Virus record (IMG/VR): IMGVR_UViG_3300008120_006424 | Coordinates: 1-20,600 of that record | From: a virus | DNA length: 20,600 nt | Reading direction: 5' to 3' (one strand) | Shown here: positions 1-12,000 of the stretch, piece by piece | Position numbering within the stretch: position 1 is the stretch's first letter | How the letters are laid out: every line of letters starts with the position of its first letter | Made by a program: the position numbers and the translations under genes | Notes under the pieces: model-generated | What the model saw: the letters and a program-made list of their open reading frames with translations, nothing else | Told to the model about the DNA's origin: nothing | Database searches by the model: none

Positions 1-3000
1 CTCATCGCAGAAAATACGATTTGTGACAGATTCAGTTTCAAAGACTCTAACGTTCACATTATCAGTGCCGGGTCTTAGAGCGCCACCACCCTCAAAGATA
101 GTAGCACTGTAGTTACAAGGTAGATTGATTTCTCTGAAACCAAAGTCGCTATCAGTAATGATAGGATAAGTATCCGTGCTTGCCTTCACAAGCTGATCGC
201 CATTGCCTGCTTCGTATACATCAATTCTTAGTTTATCAAGTCTCGGAGAGAAACTAATTGCCTGATCTAATATGATTTTCTTGTTTATCCAATCAATAGT
301 ATAAGCATCAGGTGATAGAGTAGTTCCCAACTCAGTGGTGCCATTAATAACCTGCACTCTAAGTGTTACCGGAACATTTACTAAGTTCGCAAAGCTATAT
401 TCTACCTGTTCTCCAAAAGTTGGTGCTATTTCAATAGAGTTGACATTGAATCCAGTGTGTCCGTATTCAACAACAGGCCAGTTAGATCCTGGTCTGGTGT
501 TTACAATCAATGCGAGATTGTCGCTTACAACGCCTGCTACTAATTCTTCCGGTGCATATCCGAATTGGAAGTTTGCACCCTTCACATCATATACTGGTAC
601 AATAGGATCAAACACTGAAGTCTCTTCCCAACTGATGCCATCAGCACTTGTTAGGATTGTGTTGTTTTCTCCTACTACAACGAACACGCCTTGATCTTCG
701 TTATATGTAACGTTGTTCAAGTTGTTAGTAGTGTTGCTGGTGCGAGTTTCCCAAACGATACCGTCTGTTGAGGTCTTGATAGTACCTTCATCACCTACCG
801 TAATCCAAAGACTGTTTGCATACAAAATGTCGTTTAGTGTAGCTGGAATTGGGTCACTTGCATCGTATACAAACATTCTTGTATTTTCAGGAACAGAGGC
901 ACTTGAAAGGGTAAGTACGCTACCATCAAGAGTTGAAGATAGTGTTACCTGAGTAGATGAAATTATTTCCCTGACATAGTAAGTGGTATTTGCTGCTATA
1001 GTAGAGAATGAACGATTGAATCTTACTGGAGTTCCTAGCGATCCATCATTAAACCCAGCAGTGTTAGTGACGTTGAGGTAATTGTTGATGCTATCAACAA
1101 ACACACATCCTACTTCATTAAGTCCTACCCAGTCAAAACCATTTTGAGTATAGTAGATTACTTGGCGTTCGCCCACTGCAATCACAGTAGTTCCGTCACT
1201 TGACACACCATAGAGGCCTTTATCAGTGAGGGGTTGAATTTGATTCCAGTTGACGCTATTTTGGCTATAGAAAATCAAGCCAATCGGCACAAGTTGTGTT
1301 ACGCCGGTTGAGTAGTCTGGTTGTTTACCTTTACCTACTGCTACCAAACCTTGGCAGTTTGCACCTGTTATAGATGATACCGCATTAAGTTCATATTCAA
1401 GTGAAGGGTTGAACTCAGTCAACTCTCTCCAAACAATTCCGTCTTCGCTTCTTAAAATGTTTCTACCTACTGATACCCATGCATCACCGATCGTGCAGTA
1501 TGCAACATCATTTAGTGACAGCGAAGGGATGTTCAGTGCTGCGAGATTTTGTAACTCCAGTTCAGTTGTTCCAAATGGTACAAAATATGATACCGCAGAC
1601 CATGCTACACCATTAACACTTCTGAGAAGCGGAACAGTTGGGTTAGCTGAGGTTAAGAAATAGAACCCATTCAACTGCGAAATGCTCGTAGTATTAATAT
1701 TGTTATTTGTTAACTGATTGATAGTCCATGTTTCGCCGTCCTCACTCGTCAAGATAGCGTTGTATCCTGGCAAGTTAGCACTAGCCAAATAGTTATCACC
1801 GTTCCAAACAATGCCGCTGATATCGACTTCGCTAGGATAGAATGGAAGCGGGGTCAATATAGTATCAACACCATACTGTAAGTTCGGGTCAAAGTTGTTG
1901 CCCTGATAGGTTGGGTTGGGATATGTAGTACCCTCAAATAGTTGCTGTAGATCAACACCAGGCATGTTGCTTGTTGGCTGATAGTAACCAATGACTCTAT
2001 CCATTGCGTTCAATCTACGGTCGCCGCTGTCTAGAAGTTCCCACTTACCAAAGATGAACTCGTCATCATTATTAGATACTACGCAAACATATACGCGGTT
2101 GTTGTACCTGACAATACTTTGATTGAAGAAGAATGGCTCCGGAAGAAACGCAACACTTCCTAGTTTAGCCATTGAATAATTCTGTGACGTTGCAGTGCTT
2201 AGAGGAATTACACTTCCTCCGGGAGTATCACTGATCTGTAGTGTTGTGGCAGTGAAGTTTCCGTTGTCTAGAATGTAATAAGTTTGACCTAAGTTCATTC
2301 CGCCAGTAACATCACCTGTGAATACTACTGCATCATTAACCGCAAATTCGGCTGTGCTGTTTACGGTAATAATATCAGTTGATGCCTGGGTTTCTGTTAC
2401 AGTTGCAGTAGTGTAACCTACATAATCAAATTCAGCAGGAGTTGCTGGAATTGTTAATAGGCTGTTCTTATACACCGCAAGTGTGTTTGTTGAACGGACT
2501 TGCATGTAGTACTGATTTGCAACGCTTGGTGGAGTTCCTGAGCGAATTACTGATGTGATGCCACCATCTTCGTCTATGGTATTCACTGTCAACAATATGT
2601 CATTAGCCGGTGAAGTTCCGTCAACCGCTGTTCCTGGAATTAAGATAGTGTTGCTAATTGCAAACCCTTCACCCGGAGTAGAGATAATAGCGTTATATCC
2701 GCCTAACAGATATGAAAGGTCAAACACTGGGTCTACTGTAATAAACTGTGTAAATGAAGAAGTAGCACTGTTGTTGTCTGTCAGTGAAACCGCTGAACCT
2801 CCCTTTGACGTTGAAACCTTGATGTAGGGGTCGCCGGTGCCAACCATGAGGCCGTTTGCGAGAGTTAATACTTTGACAGGCCCATCAACTACTTCACTAA
2901 CAGTAAATTGTGTAGCACTTACTATAGTTTTTACATAGTATTCTTGATCAATTACGATTCCACCTAAACCAGTGCCTTGGAACGTAATAGGCATTTTTTC

Positions 3001-6000
3001 GTAAAGTGAATCAGTGCCATCGAACCCTCTGAGAAGATCAACTGTGCAAGTCAATACGTTTCCGATATCTGATGAGTTAGTAACTTCAACTTGAATGTTA
3101 GGTAGTGTAAGTTCACTATTTAACGGATCAACCATTCCTGAATATTCAGTGATATAATATGTTGTACCGGTAGTTAGACCGCCCACATTTTGTAGTACCT
3201 GAATTGGCATGTTCACATAGAAGTTAAATGTTCCGCCATCGTTTTCAGAGATAGCAATCTTGTTCACTGTTCCAATTGTAGCTCTAATTTGTCTGTCAAT
3301 TAGGTCTGAATAGTTAGCACCTGAAGGAGCAATATCGGTAAACTGCCCTGAAGTTTGGTACAGTGTGAATAGCTGCCCGTCAACTTGTCCTGGACTTACC
3401 GGTAGAGAAACGTTCATTGTCATTGAACCGGTTGCATTTGTTAGCTTGACTGTATCCTTTTGGTTAGTGAGAACAGCCGTACCGACTCTATTAGAAACAA
3501 CTAACACAGGACCGTTGACCACTTCAGAAATAGTAATTTCAGTCGGACTAATAAATTGACTTACGTAGTAAGTTTTACCTGCAACTATTCCGCTAAGAGC
3601 TAATCCGCCGGTCAACGAAGTAATGATGATTGGGTCATTTCTAGAAATTCCATTAATGGATCCAACAACCAGAATGTTTCCAGTGGCCTTAGTTTGAGTG
3701 ACAGTGGTAGTCACTGGGTTTTGTGTTTCACTGATTGTAAATGTCTGATTATCAATTACAGAGGTCACGTAATAATTAAAGTTTTCAATTATTCCGCCGA
3801 ACACGTTACCAGTAAAGAATACAGGAAGATTAGTATAGAAACCAATTGTTCCCCCTGTGCCAACCGGTGATAGTGGTACCGTGATAGCATTGGTAACGCT
3901 TTGAGTTTGTGTTGCTTCAATAATACCCGGATATTCAACTGAAACTATAACAGTTTCGTTGATATTTCCTGTATAGCACTCAAGTAGTGGTGCGTTTACT
4001 GTTCCGTTATTAAGTACCCTTGTGGATCCTGATATAGTATCTGATACACAGAACTTGATTTCATCAATAATTTCAGAAACATAGTATGTTACACCTTCTG
4101 ATAGGCCACCGATTACAGTACCAATGAATTTAATAGGCATTCCGATATAGAAACCTATTGTGGTTCCTGAAGCATTAGGTTCTAATTCTGACAAGTCAGG
4201 GTTATTTCCATCTTGCGGGACCAAACTAATTGAGTTGTCAATGGCTGAAGTTTCGCTGACATAACGAGTAAATGCAGACCAAACAAGTTCCTCTTCATCA
4301 GTAACATCACTAATTTGTAGTGCTACGCCCTGGGCACTTGCTAAGATAGTGTTGATATCTGGCTCAGTATTTTCTAGCGTGATGGCAGAACTTGATATCT
4401 TGTCGCTGTTATAGTAGGTACCAGCAAAGAATGCACCATAGAATGTTCCTGATTCCCAATCAATAACTTGAGAATTATAGGTAGTTCTGTCGAAACGTAG
4501 CGTGATATTATTTTCTCTGGTAGGTGCTGAGCTTGTGATAGTTGAAGCTCTGGCGCCCGGAGAAAGCGACATATCATCAGAAGCTAAACCAGGTGCAATA
4601 TTAATTCTATTTTGATCTTTTACTGCATCACTATAGTTAGTATAGAGAGCTATGATTACTGAGGGCAGTGATTCAAGAACGCCAACGTAGTACCAAGAAT
4701 CGTCTACAAGATTAGTTGGCTTTGCTCCACCGGTACCACTATTGAATTTAACTATCTCACCTGTTCTAAGGAAAGGAGCATTGATATTAATTGTGTTTAG
4801 GCTTGCGTTAATGTCTGTGTCGGAGAACAAGATAGTGTATGCTGAGTCAATTTTGATTTCAGGCAGAACAACATAGCCCGCGCCCGGATCAATAACTTGA
4901 ACTGAACTTACTCTGCCGCCGCTCATCACTGCTTGTAGTATTGCTTCTTTTCTAGGTGCCGGATACAATGTAGTATCAACGTGTGCTATTACTTTTGGTA
5001 CTTGAGTGTAGCCGGAACCTTCATCCAACACTACCACCGCAGGCAAATCAATGAAGATATCTGAGTCAGGAATATGTTCTGACACTTGTGAGTTGTTAAG
5101 ACCTCTTGACAAGCCTCCCAACAGATTTAAGTTTCTGTCAACAAACGCATAAGAAATTATTTCGCCATCAATCTGTATGACGCCATTGGATGGGAATCCG
5201 CTAGCGTTATCTACAAGCATTACGTTAGACCCCAAATCCATATATGATTTTAGTGTAGTTATGAGATAGTTTTCTTGTCCAGTCAATGACAAACCATAAT
5301 TCTGATACCACTGAGTGTATGGCGCAGTAGACCAGATTGGTGAATTCTCATCATACGTATATTCATTATCAGGGTCAGTGAATACAAGCTGCGGGCTTAT
5401 GTACTGATCAAAATTATTATTATATGTTGCGGGAACATCAAAGTCAGTGAAGTTTCCGTCATAGACTTCCATACCATCATACTTGACTAAGAATTCCTTA
5501 AGGACTACGTGATAAGGTTTAACTTCGTTAATGTAACCTTCTAAGAATTCAACGTTGTCGCTCTTGAATACTTCAAACGGTCTTAGTTCACGAACGGTGT
5601 GGAATACATCCATCAATGATGTTTTAGAAAGCCAAGGCAAATAATTTTGTGACTCTATCGTTTCCGTTTGGATATACTCTAAGAGTAGAATTAGACTCTT
5701 ATTTCTGTGAATCAACAACTCCTGAGTGTAGATTTGCTCGTTTAGGAGGCGAATGATATTTCTTGTTGCTTCACTTGGATAGTCATCGTATGGTATAGTA
5801 TCATAGAAATCGTTTCCGTATCCTAAGCCAAACTTAGCATACTCCCACAATGCACTACTGAATTGGATTGTTCCGTTTTCTAGACCAACTCGTGTCCAAA
5901 CTCCTTCGCCGTCATAACGATAGATTTCAAATGAGCCGGTACCGTTGTTATCCACCTTAACAAGAGTGTCTGGATTTACTACAAGCTCTGCTAAGTCAGC

Positions 6001-9000
6001 GTATAGCGGTACCTGCACAAAAGCTCTTGTGCTATTGTTATAACCAGGTGCCCACCAGTTGATGTATTCCCAATAATCTGCGGTATTGTAAAATTCATCT
6101 GAAACGAAAGCGAACGAAATGTCCGGCTTTATTTCAGTAATAGGATACTGTACAAGAACTGCGTTAGCATATGTCAAGTAGTTCTTTAGTGCTTCAAATC
6201 TGTTGTAGAAGAAGCTTTGTCTTGGTCTTGCTAATACGCCTGACTGTACTGCTAATGGCAAGAACGGATTAGGTACGATCTCCCCACTAATAGTAGTTCC
6301 TGACAAACTATCAAGCATTCTTGCATATAGAGAGAATGGCCGTTCACCTGGCATCAGTCCTGGTAAGAAGTCATCAGGGAAGTTCTGGCGAATTAACTTA
6401 AATTCGTTATGTGGAACATCCGTGTCTTGGTTAGTAGCAAATCCGATATGGAAAACACTATCAGCATCGTTGATATATTCTGCTGAGTTGTACAGCGCAA
6501 AAGTATTAGGCAACAGAGGTGCCATATATGCAATGCCTGAACTTTGTGGATTTGCAATGTATGAAGCAAGAACTGCGTCCGATAGGGTCTTCTCACGCTC
6601 TTTAACGATTAGACCGCTATTTCTTACCCAGAAATAATAAACTGGGGTAACGATGTTAGACGCATTCAATCTACTACCGACTGCATACTTTGTAGCGTCA
6701 ATAGGAGTTCCAGGTCCCTGATATTGACCGGGAAGAACATTACTGGCTACCCAGGTGCATACTGAGATATCTGAGCCTGGGAACACTGTTCCCCAATACT
6801 CACTATTATAAACTACATCATTCTGATGATAGTTTACGAATCTGACGGTTGATGTATTGAACCAGATTTTTCCTACCTGTTGACTTCCCCATGTATTAGC
6901 AGATATGTTTAGTGGATCAACGTTGTATCTGGCAGGATCTTCCGGTGAAACATAATCAATGTTTTCTCTTATCGCACCCAATAGCTTGTCTTGCAACGGA
7001 TCCATGTAATCAAGATTTATTAGGGTATTATTTGTGCTTGCACTAAACAACTGGGTGTTTTGAATCTTGTTAATATCTACGATTGGTGCGCTTTGACGGA
7101 ACTCTGACCAGTTTCTCACGCCAGTTGCATTAACAAATGTTGTTACTTGTCCTACTTGCGATGGATTGATTATCTGGTTAGGAGCACCCACAATAACTGT
7201 GTTGTCGTAGAAGTCAACAGCTTCGCCGTAGTACGGATTGATGACAAAATCTAAAGTTGCGCTGTTAGAAGGCTGAGCGTATACGAATGCACCCGGATTC
7301 AACAAGCTACCGTTATTGTTTGTCAACAGGTCAAACATGTAGACTGCGCCGGCGTTAGGATAGTCTTCAAGGAATCTGGTTGCATTGTTGTCAAACACCG
7401 TGTCATTATCTAGATTCTCGTCATCGGTGAAGTCAAATGTGGTGGCTACAAAGTTAGGACCTGCAGGGGCAGCAATTACAACTGAATCAAACTGGTTAAA
7501 CTTAATTGTCTTACCAAACTCAGTTGGGCCTTCTTTGTGAGGGCAGGGAATTACTTGAGTAGGTGAATACACACTGATACCCAATTCATCTAAAGTAGCA
7601 GTATCAAATGCAGTGACCATCAACTTATTATTGATTTCTGCTAAGTTTGGATCAACTACTTGAATGATAAGTTTATTGTCTGTAGTTGCAGATGCAGTAA
7701 TATTAGGTACTCGTGAATTTACGATTTGATTGGCGACGGCAGCGGCAGTACCAGCAGCCAATGTGACTTGATACCCGTTGATTAAAACGCTGCGGGTTGT
7801 TGATAGGAAGCATTGATTCTCACCTACTACAATACCAAATCTTGCACCACCATTAGTAAATCTATATACTAAACCTTCTCTATTCTCAGAGTCAATTTCA
7901 TATGGGCTACCGATTAATAGTTCAGATGCTTGTCGTGTAACGTCCAAATCATACCCAAATTGAATGTTGATTGCGCTATTAGAAGCAGCGTTGAACGTTT
8001 GAACATTATAAAAATCGTTACCACTGACTTCTACAATGTCTCCTGCATTTAGTGAACCAGTATATACTAATGAACTACCTACGACTGCATAGTTGTTGTC
8101 CTGAACCATACGTCCGTTGACATTTACGAGCAGCAATTCACTTTGAACGTGAGCCGTCGCATTAGAAATGCTCGAAACGGTAGATAGTTGAACTATAGCA
8201 TTAGTTGATCTTGATTCCTTAATAGTAATAGCACTACCGGATATACCGGCTACATAATATGTTTTGTATGCAATAATATCTGTTCCGGCTAGACCGGTGC
8301 CCACAAAAGTAATAGCATCATTTACACTGATTCCAGATACGTTCGCCAATGTGATTCTGTCAGTGCTGTCAGAGGTAGCTGTTACCGCTTTAGTTGCAGT
8401 ATCAGGTGTCCATCCTAATGCAAAGAATTGCGGCTGCGTTAACGTAGATACAGCAGTTGATTCAAAGTTTTGCACAGAACGTTGGTAGAAGTAAACTTCT
8501 CCCCAATTAGTTACGCTTACGCTATAGTCTTTGTTGGGTGCGCCGATGAACAAGCAATCACTGTCAAAATCGGTAGAGATTGCAGTACCAAAACCGTTGC
8601 TTTGTGCTGATGCAGTTCCGGTCCCAGTGCCAGGGCCAGTAGCAGTAAATACTACCCCTACATTATTTGATGCTGCGCCAACTAATGTAAAATCAGTATT
8701 TCCTAATGAAGCAATTTTATATTCTTCTCCAATAATAAATGAACCGGCCGTCACTATGTCAGGATTTTCAATTATGTTTACTAATTCGTATGTAGCATTG
8801 ATTGCTGTACCAGTACCAGATCCTATTCCTGTTGCTTCAAAAGTAATACCAACACTGTTTTCAATTGCACCAATTGCAGTAAAGTCAGTAGTACCCAACT
8901 CAGTAATTACATATGTTTGTGTTGGGACAAAATAACCAGCAGAAAATTCTTGATTATTCTTTCTGTAAACATATACTTGAGTGTTCAACGTATCTGAAAC

Positions 9001-12000
9001 ATAGACCCAATTACCATCGCCGGAAATAGCTAATTCACTTCCCCAATCGGTCACTCCCATCGGTGCAGCAATCGTTTGAGTTAGCAACAACTCGTTTGCT
9101 AAAGCAGTATCATTCCATGCATATATGTATACAGTAGGATCAGTAGTAGGTTGTGAAATAACGAATGTGTTATCATTGTGTACAATCTTCTCACCAAAAC
9201 TGGTGTCATTGGTAATAGTTTCAGCTAGGTCGTAATTAGAATTTTTATAATAGTATCTGTATACTACTCCATTCGCTGAGTCGGCGACCAAGTAACCAGC
9301 AGATTCAGTAAATGCAACACTATTACCAAATGTACTTGAAGTAGTTGTGGATAGTTCACCCTGTCTAGCGTAGTTGATGCCTTTTCTATATACTGCCCAG
9401 CCACCGTCAGTGTTTTCGTCTACCCAGACAGTATTCTTGCTGAACTCTGCTTCCAATAGAGGTAGAGTATTGATATCGCCTGGCTGTGCTACTCGCTGAC
9501 TGTAGATAAACATACCTACGCCTGAACCAGTGATACTTTCTGACCCGATATTAGAAATACTCAAGTTGATTATTACTTGATTCAAGTTAACAACCTGTGT
9601 TACAATGTAGTAGCCGTCTACATTCGTGCTGAAGTTGACGATTGCAATTGGATCTAGATTCTTTAGGTTGTGCGGCTTACTAAACGTCACTGTCGCAGTG
9701 TTGTTTAAGTTCGCAGCTACTTCAACTACCTCGCCGATCGGACTCCAAGAAAAGATTCCCCACTTTTCTTTAAAGCTTGCTAACCATAGATAGTCTCTTA
9801 CATAGAAATTCTGAATAGGAACGACTATACCGTCCTTGTTGACTCCATTAGGCAATCCGCCGTAGTAGAAGGACGACATTTTCACATCGTTAAAGTTAGC
9901 ATAACCGGCTGATGGATACAGATTATTATATGGGTCAGTGGTTACTGCCAATACATTTGGATCAGTAATAGTATCACCGTAATTAAACAAACTATAGATA
10001 GGCACTTCTTGCTGAGAGCCTTCAGTGTAGACGCCATTGGTCAATGATACAATGCTTGGATTACCGGTCAAAAGATTTTGGTCAACCCTAAACTCTACAA
10101 AGTTTTGACTTAGCAAACCACCATAGTCACCTGACTTGATTGCCCAGTTTTCATAAACTTCATATTCAATGCCGCCCTGAGGCAAGTTAACGCCGTCAAA
10201 TGCAGTTACCGCATTAACAGTACCCTTGTTCTTAATCATGTTCTTGTAGACATTGATTTGGGTAATATCTGTCAAGTCTGCTAATGCGAGATAATCTCTT
10301 GGACGATAGCCGATCAAAGAGAACGATAATAGATCAGCATCCTGTTCTAGGTTAGCTTCATTGCAGTTATAATATAGTGTGCTTTCAAACGAACGAGTCG
10401 CTGAGTTAGGCAACAGACCTTTCTGCACATCTTCATAGTTGATTAATTTCCAATCAAGGTCGTTAAAGACAGTTGATGGTTCTGACAATCTTAGTGCAGT
10501 GTAATATTTGTTCTTGTGGAGAACGATTGAACCCTTTGGATACTTAACATCCTTTGACCACTCTTTTACGTTGTCTTGGTTAATGATAAAGCCCCAAGCG
10601 TCTACGGTTCCGTTCCACTCGCTGGTCTTAGTTCCGCGCAACGTAATTCTGTTTTGTCTTAATCCAGTAACAAGATTATAGATTACGTCATTGAATAGTG
10701 TGGTGTTGTTGAACACAATACCATGTTCAAAGTTACTCACGTTGAATTGTGCGAAGGACATGCTATCGCCTTCGTTCAGTGTGTGAACTTTGAAGTATGT
10801 CCCGTCACGATTCACGCAAAGAGTATTAATCTGAATAGGGTACAGGTCTTGGTTAAGAATGAAGTTCTGCTGTTGGATGGTTAGCGGCTGAACAATGCTT
10901 CCTTCTTTATCAAAGACAAGATCGTTGGCAGCAGGATTTAATGTAATCAAGCTTCCGTCTTCCCAGCCCATCTGAGTCCAATACATGAACTGCTGTACCA
11001 TCAATTCCCAATTGATCTCGGTACCAGCCTGTACTTCATTAAACTTCATACCCTTGTCTGTTAGGTATGCGTTGTAGCTCATTAGGAATTGTGCAACTTC
11101 TTGTATGCTGTAGAAGGTTGTGCCATAAGGGACGAGTACTTCCTTAGATGAATAATCAGTTGCTAATTTTACTGTCTTATCTAATACAGTAACAAGTTCG
11201 CTTCTACCGCTATTAACAGGTGCCTTAATTATAAAGTAAGCAAAGGACTGTGAATTGCCAAAAACAGTAAATCCACCTTGAACAGTTTTCTGAATGATTA
11301 CGCTAGAGAAAACTACCTTGTCGAATGGCTGGTTATCATAAAGAAGAACCTGATAGCTTTCGTCAGGAATCAACAATGATGCGTTGGCAGTATTTGGTGA
11401 ACCCTTTTCAACATAGAACTTAAGCAACGTCTTGTCACTATAGCCTGCAAGACGATATGCCAATCTAACATCTAGATTACGCAATGCTTGTTTGATTTCT
11501 TGAGTAGTATCTACTCCAAACTGCTTTTCATAGTCTACGATCCAGTTAATATAACTGGTCTTAGCAATACCATCACCGTAAATTTCAACATCACTGATAA
11601 TCAAGTGGTCACGGTTGTTTACCAAATATTGATTAAACTCAGCATTGTATTTGTAGTTGTCTAGGTCAACTGCTAAGTTGTAGAACTCAGCAGGCTTTGT
11701 CATTGCAAACAACTTGATAACGTCGAACGGATATGTTGAGCTACGACGATAGCTAAGTTCAGCCGGGCCATCATCACCTACTTTCCAATCTTTCTGGAAA
11801 GTATTTGCATTATAAGTCCCCACGATGCTATTCAATGGACTTAGCAAATTGCCATTTGAATTGACAGGGATAATATCTAAAAGTCCAGGGCGAGCTACTT
11901 CAGGAACAATAACACTTGTGCCATCTGCTGAATATACTCTACCTGATTCAAGGTCTCCCCACAATACTAAGTTGTCGCTTGTGTATGGAGCGGGACCATA

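Larger units (their letters stand above)
7120..9333 (-). repeat. Seven FG-GAP-like beta-propeller blades within the giant protein
   Basis: Seven units share a G-containing start (TFG, SFG, DWG, GFG, QFG, EFG, YYG), a hydrophobic strand ending in a GAP-like turn, and a strand of the type GxVYxFxxx. Positions in N to C order: 9241-9333 (TFGNSVAF), 9109-9204 (SFGEKIVH), 8953-9051 (DWGSELAI), 8479-8598 (GFGTAIST, LFIGAPNKD), 7846-7965 (QFGYDLDV, LLIGSPYE), 7330-7524 (EFGKTIKF, VVIAAPAG), and 7120-7233 (YYGEAVDF, VIVGAPNQ). Seven is the blade number of integrin-type FG-GAP propellers, which bind ligands on their faces. Blades 1-3 have degenerate GAP turns. Other modules lie between blades 3 and 4 and between blades 4 and 5. 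Confidence 0.7.

Noticed and set aside
335-694. Plus-strand open frame of 119 codons
   Set aside because: It lies opposite the Asp-box-like propeller and following module of the giant protein, and shows no ribosome site or recognisable domain.
619-1761. Sialidase or other glycoside hydrolase activity for the Asp-box repeats
   Set aside because: Asp boxes are structural, and I cannot assign the catalytic Arg triad, Tyr and Asp of a sialidase, so no enzyme is claimed.
2218-4149. CRISPR-like or DNA-level repeat array
   Set aside because: The repetition is at protein level with strongly diverged DNA and unequal spacing, and it lies within one coding frame.
8531-8935. Plus-strand open frame of 134 codons, rich in Val and Pro
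   Set aside because: It lies exactly opposite the tandem 43-residue modules; the Gly/Thr-rich repeats read backwards give Pro/Val-rich sequence. The minus frame is plainly the coding one.
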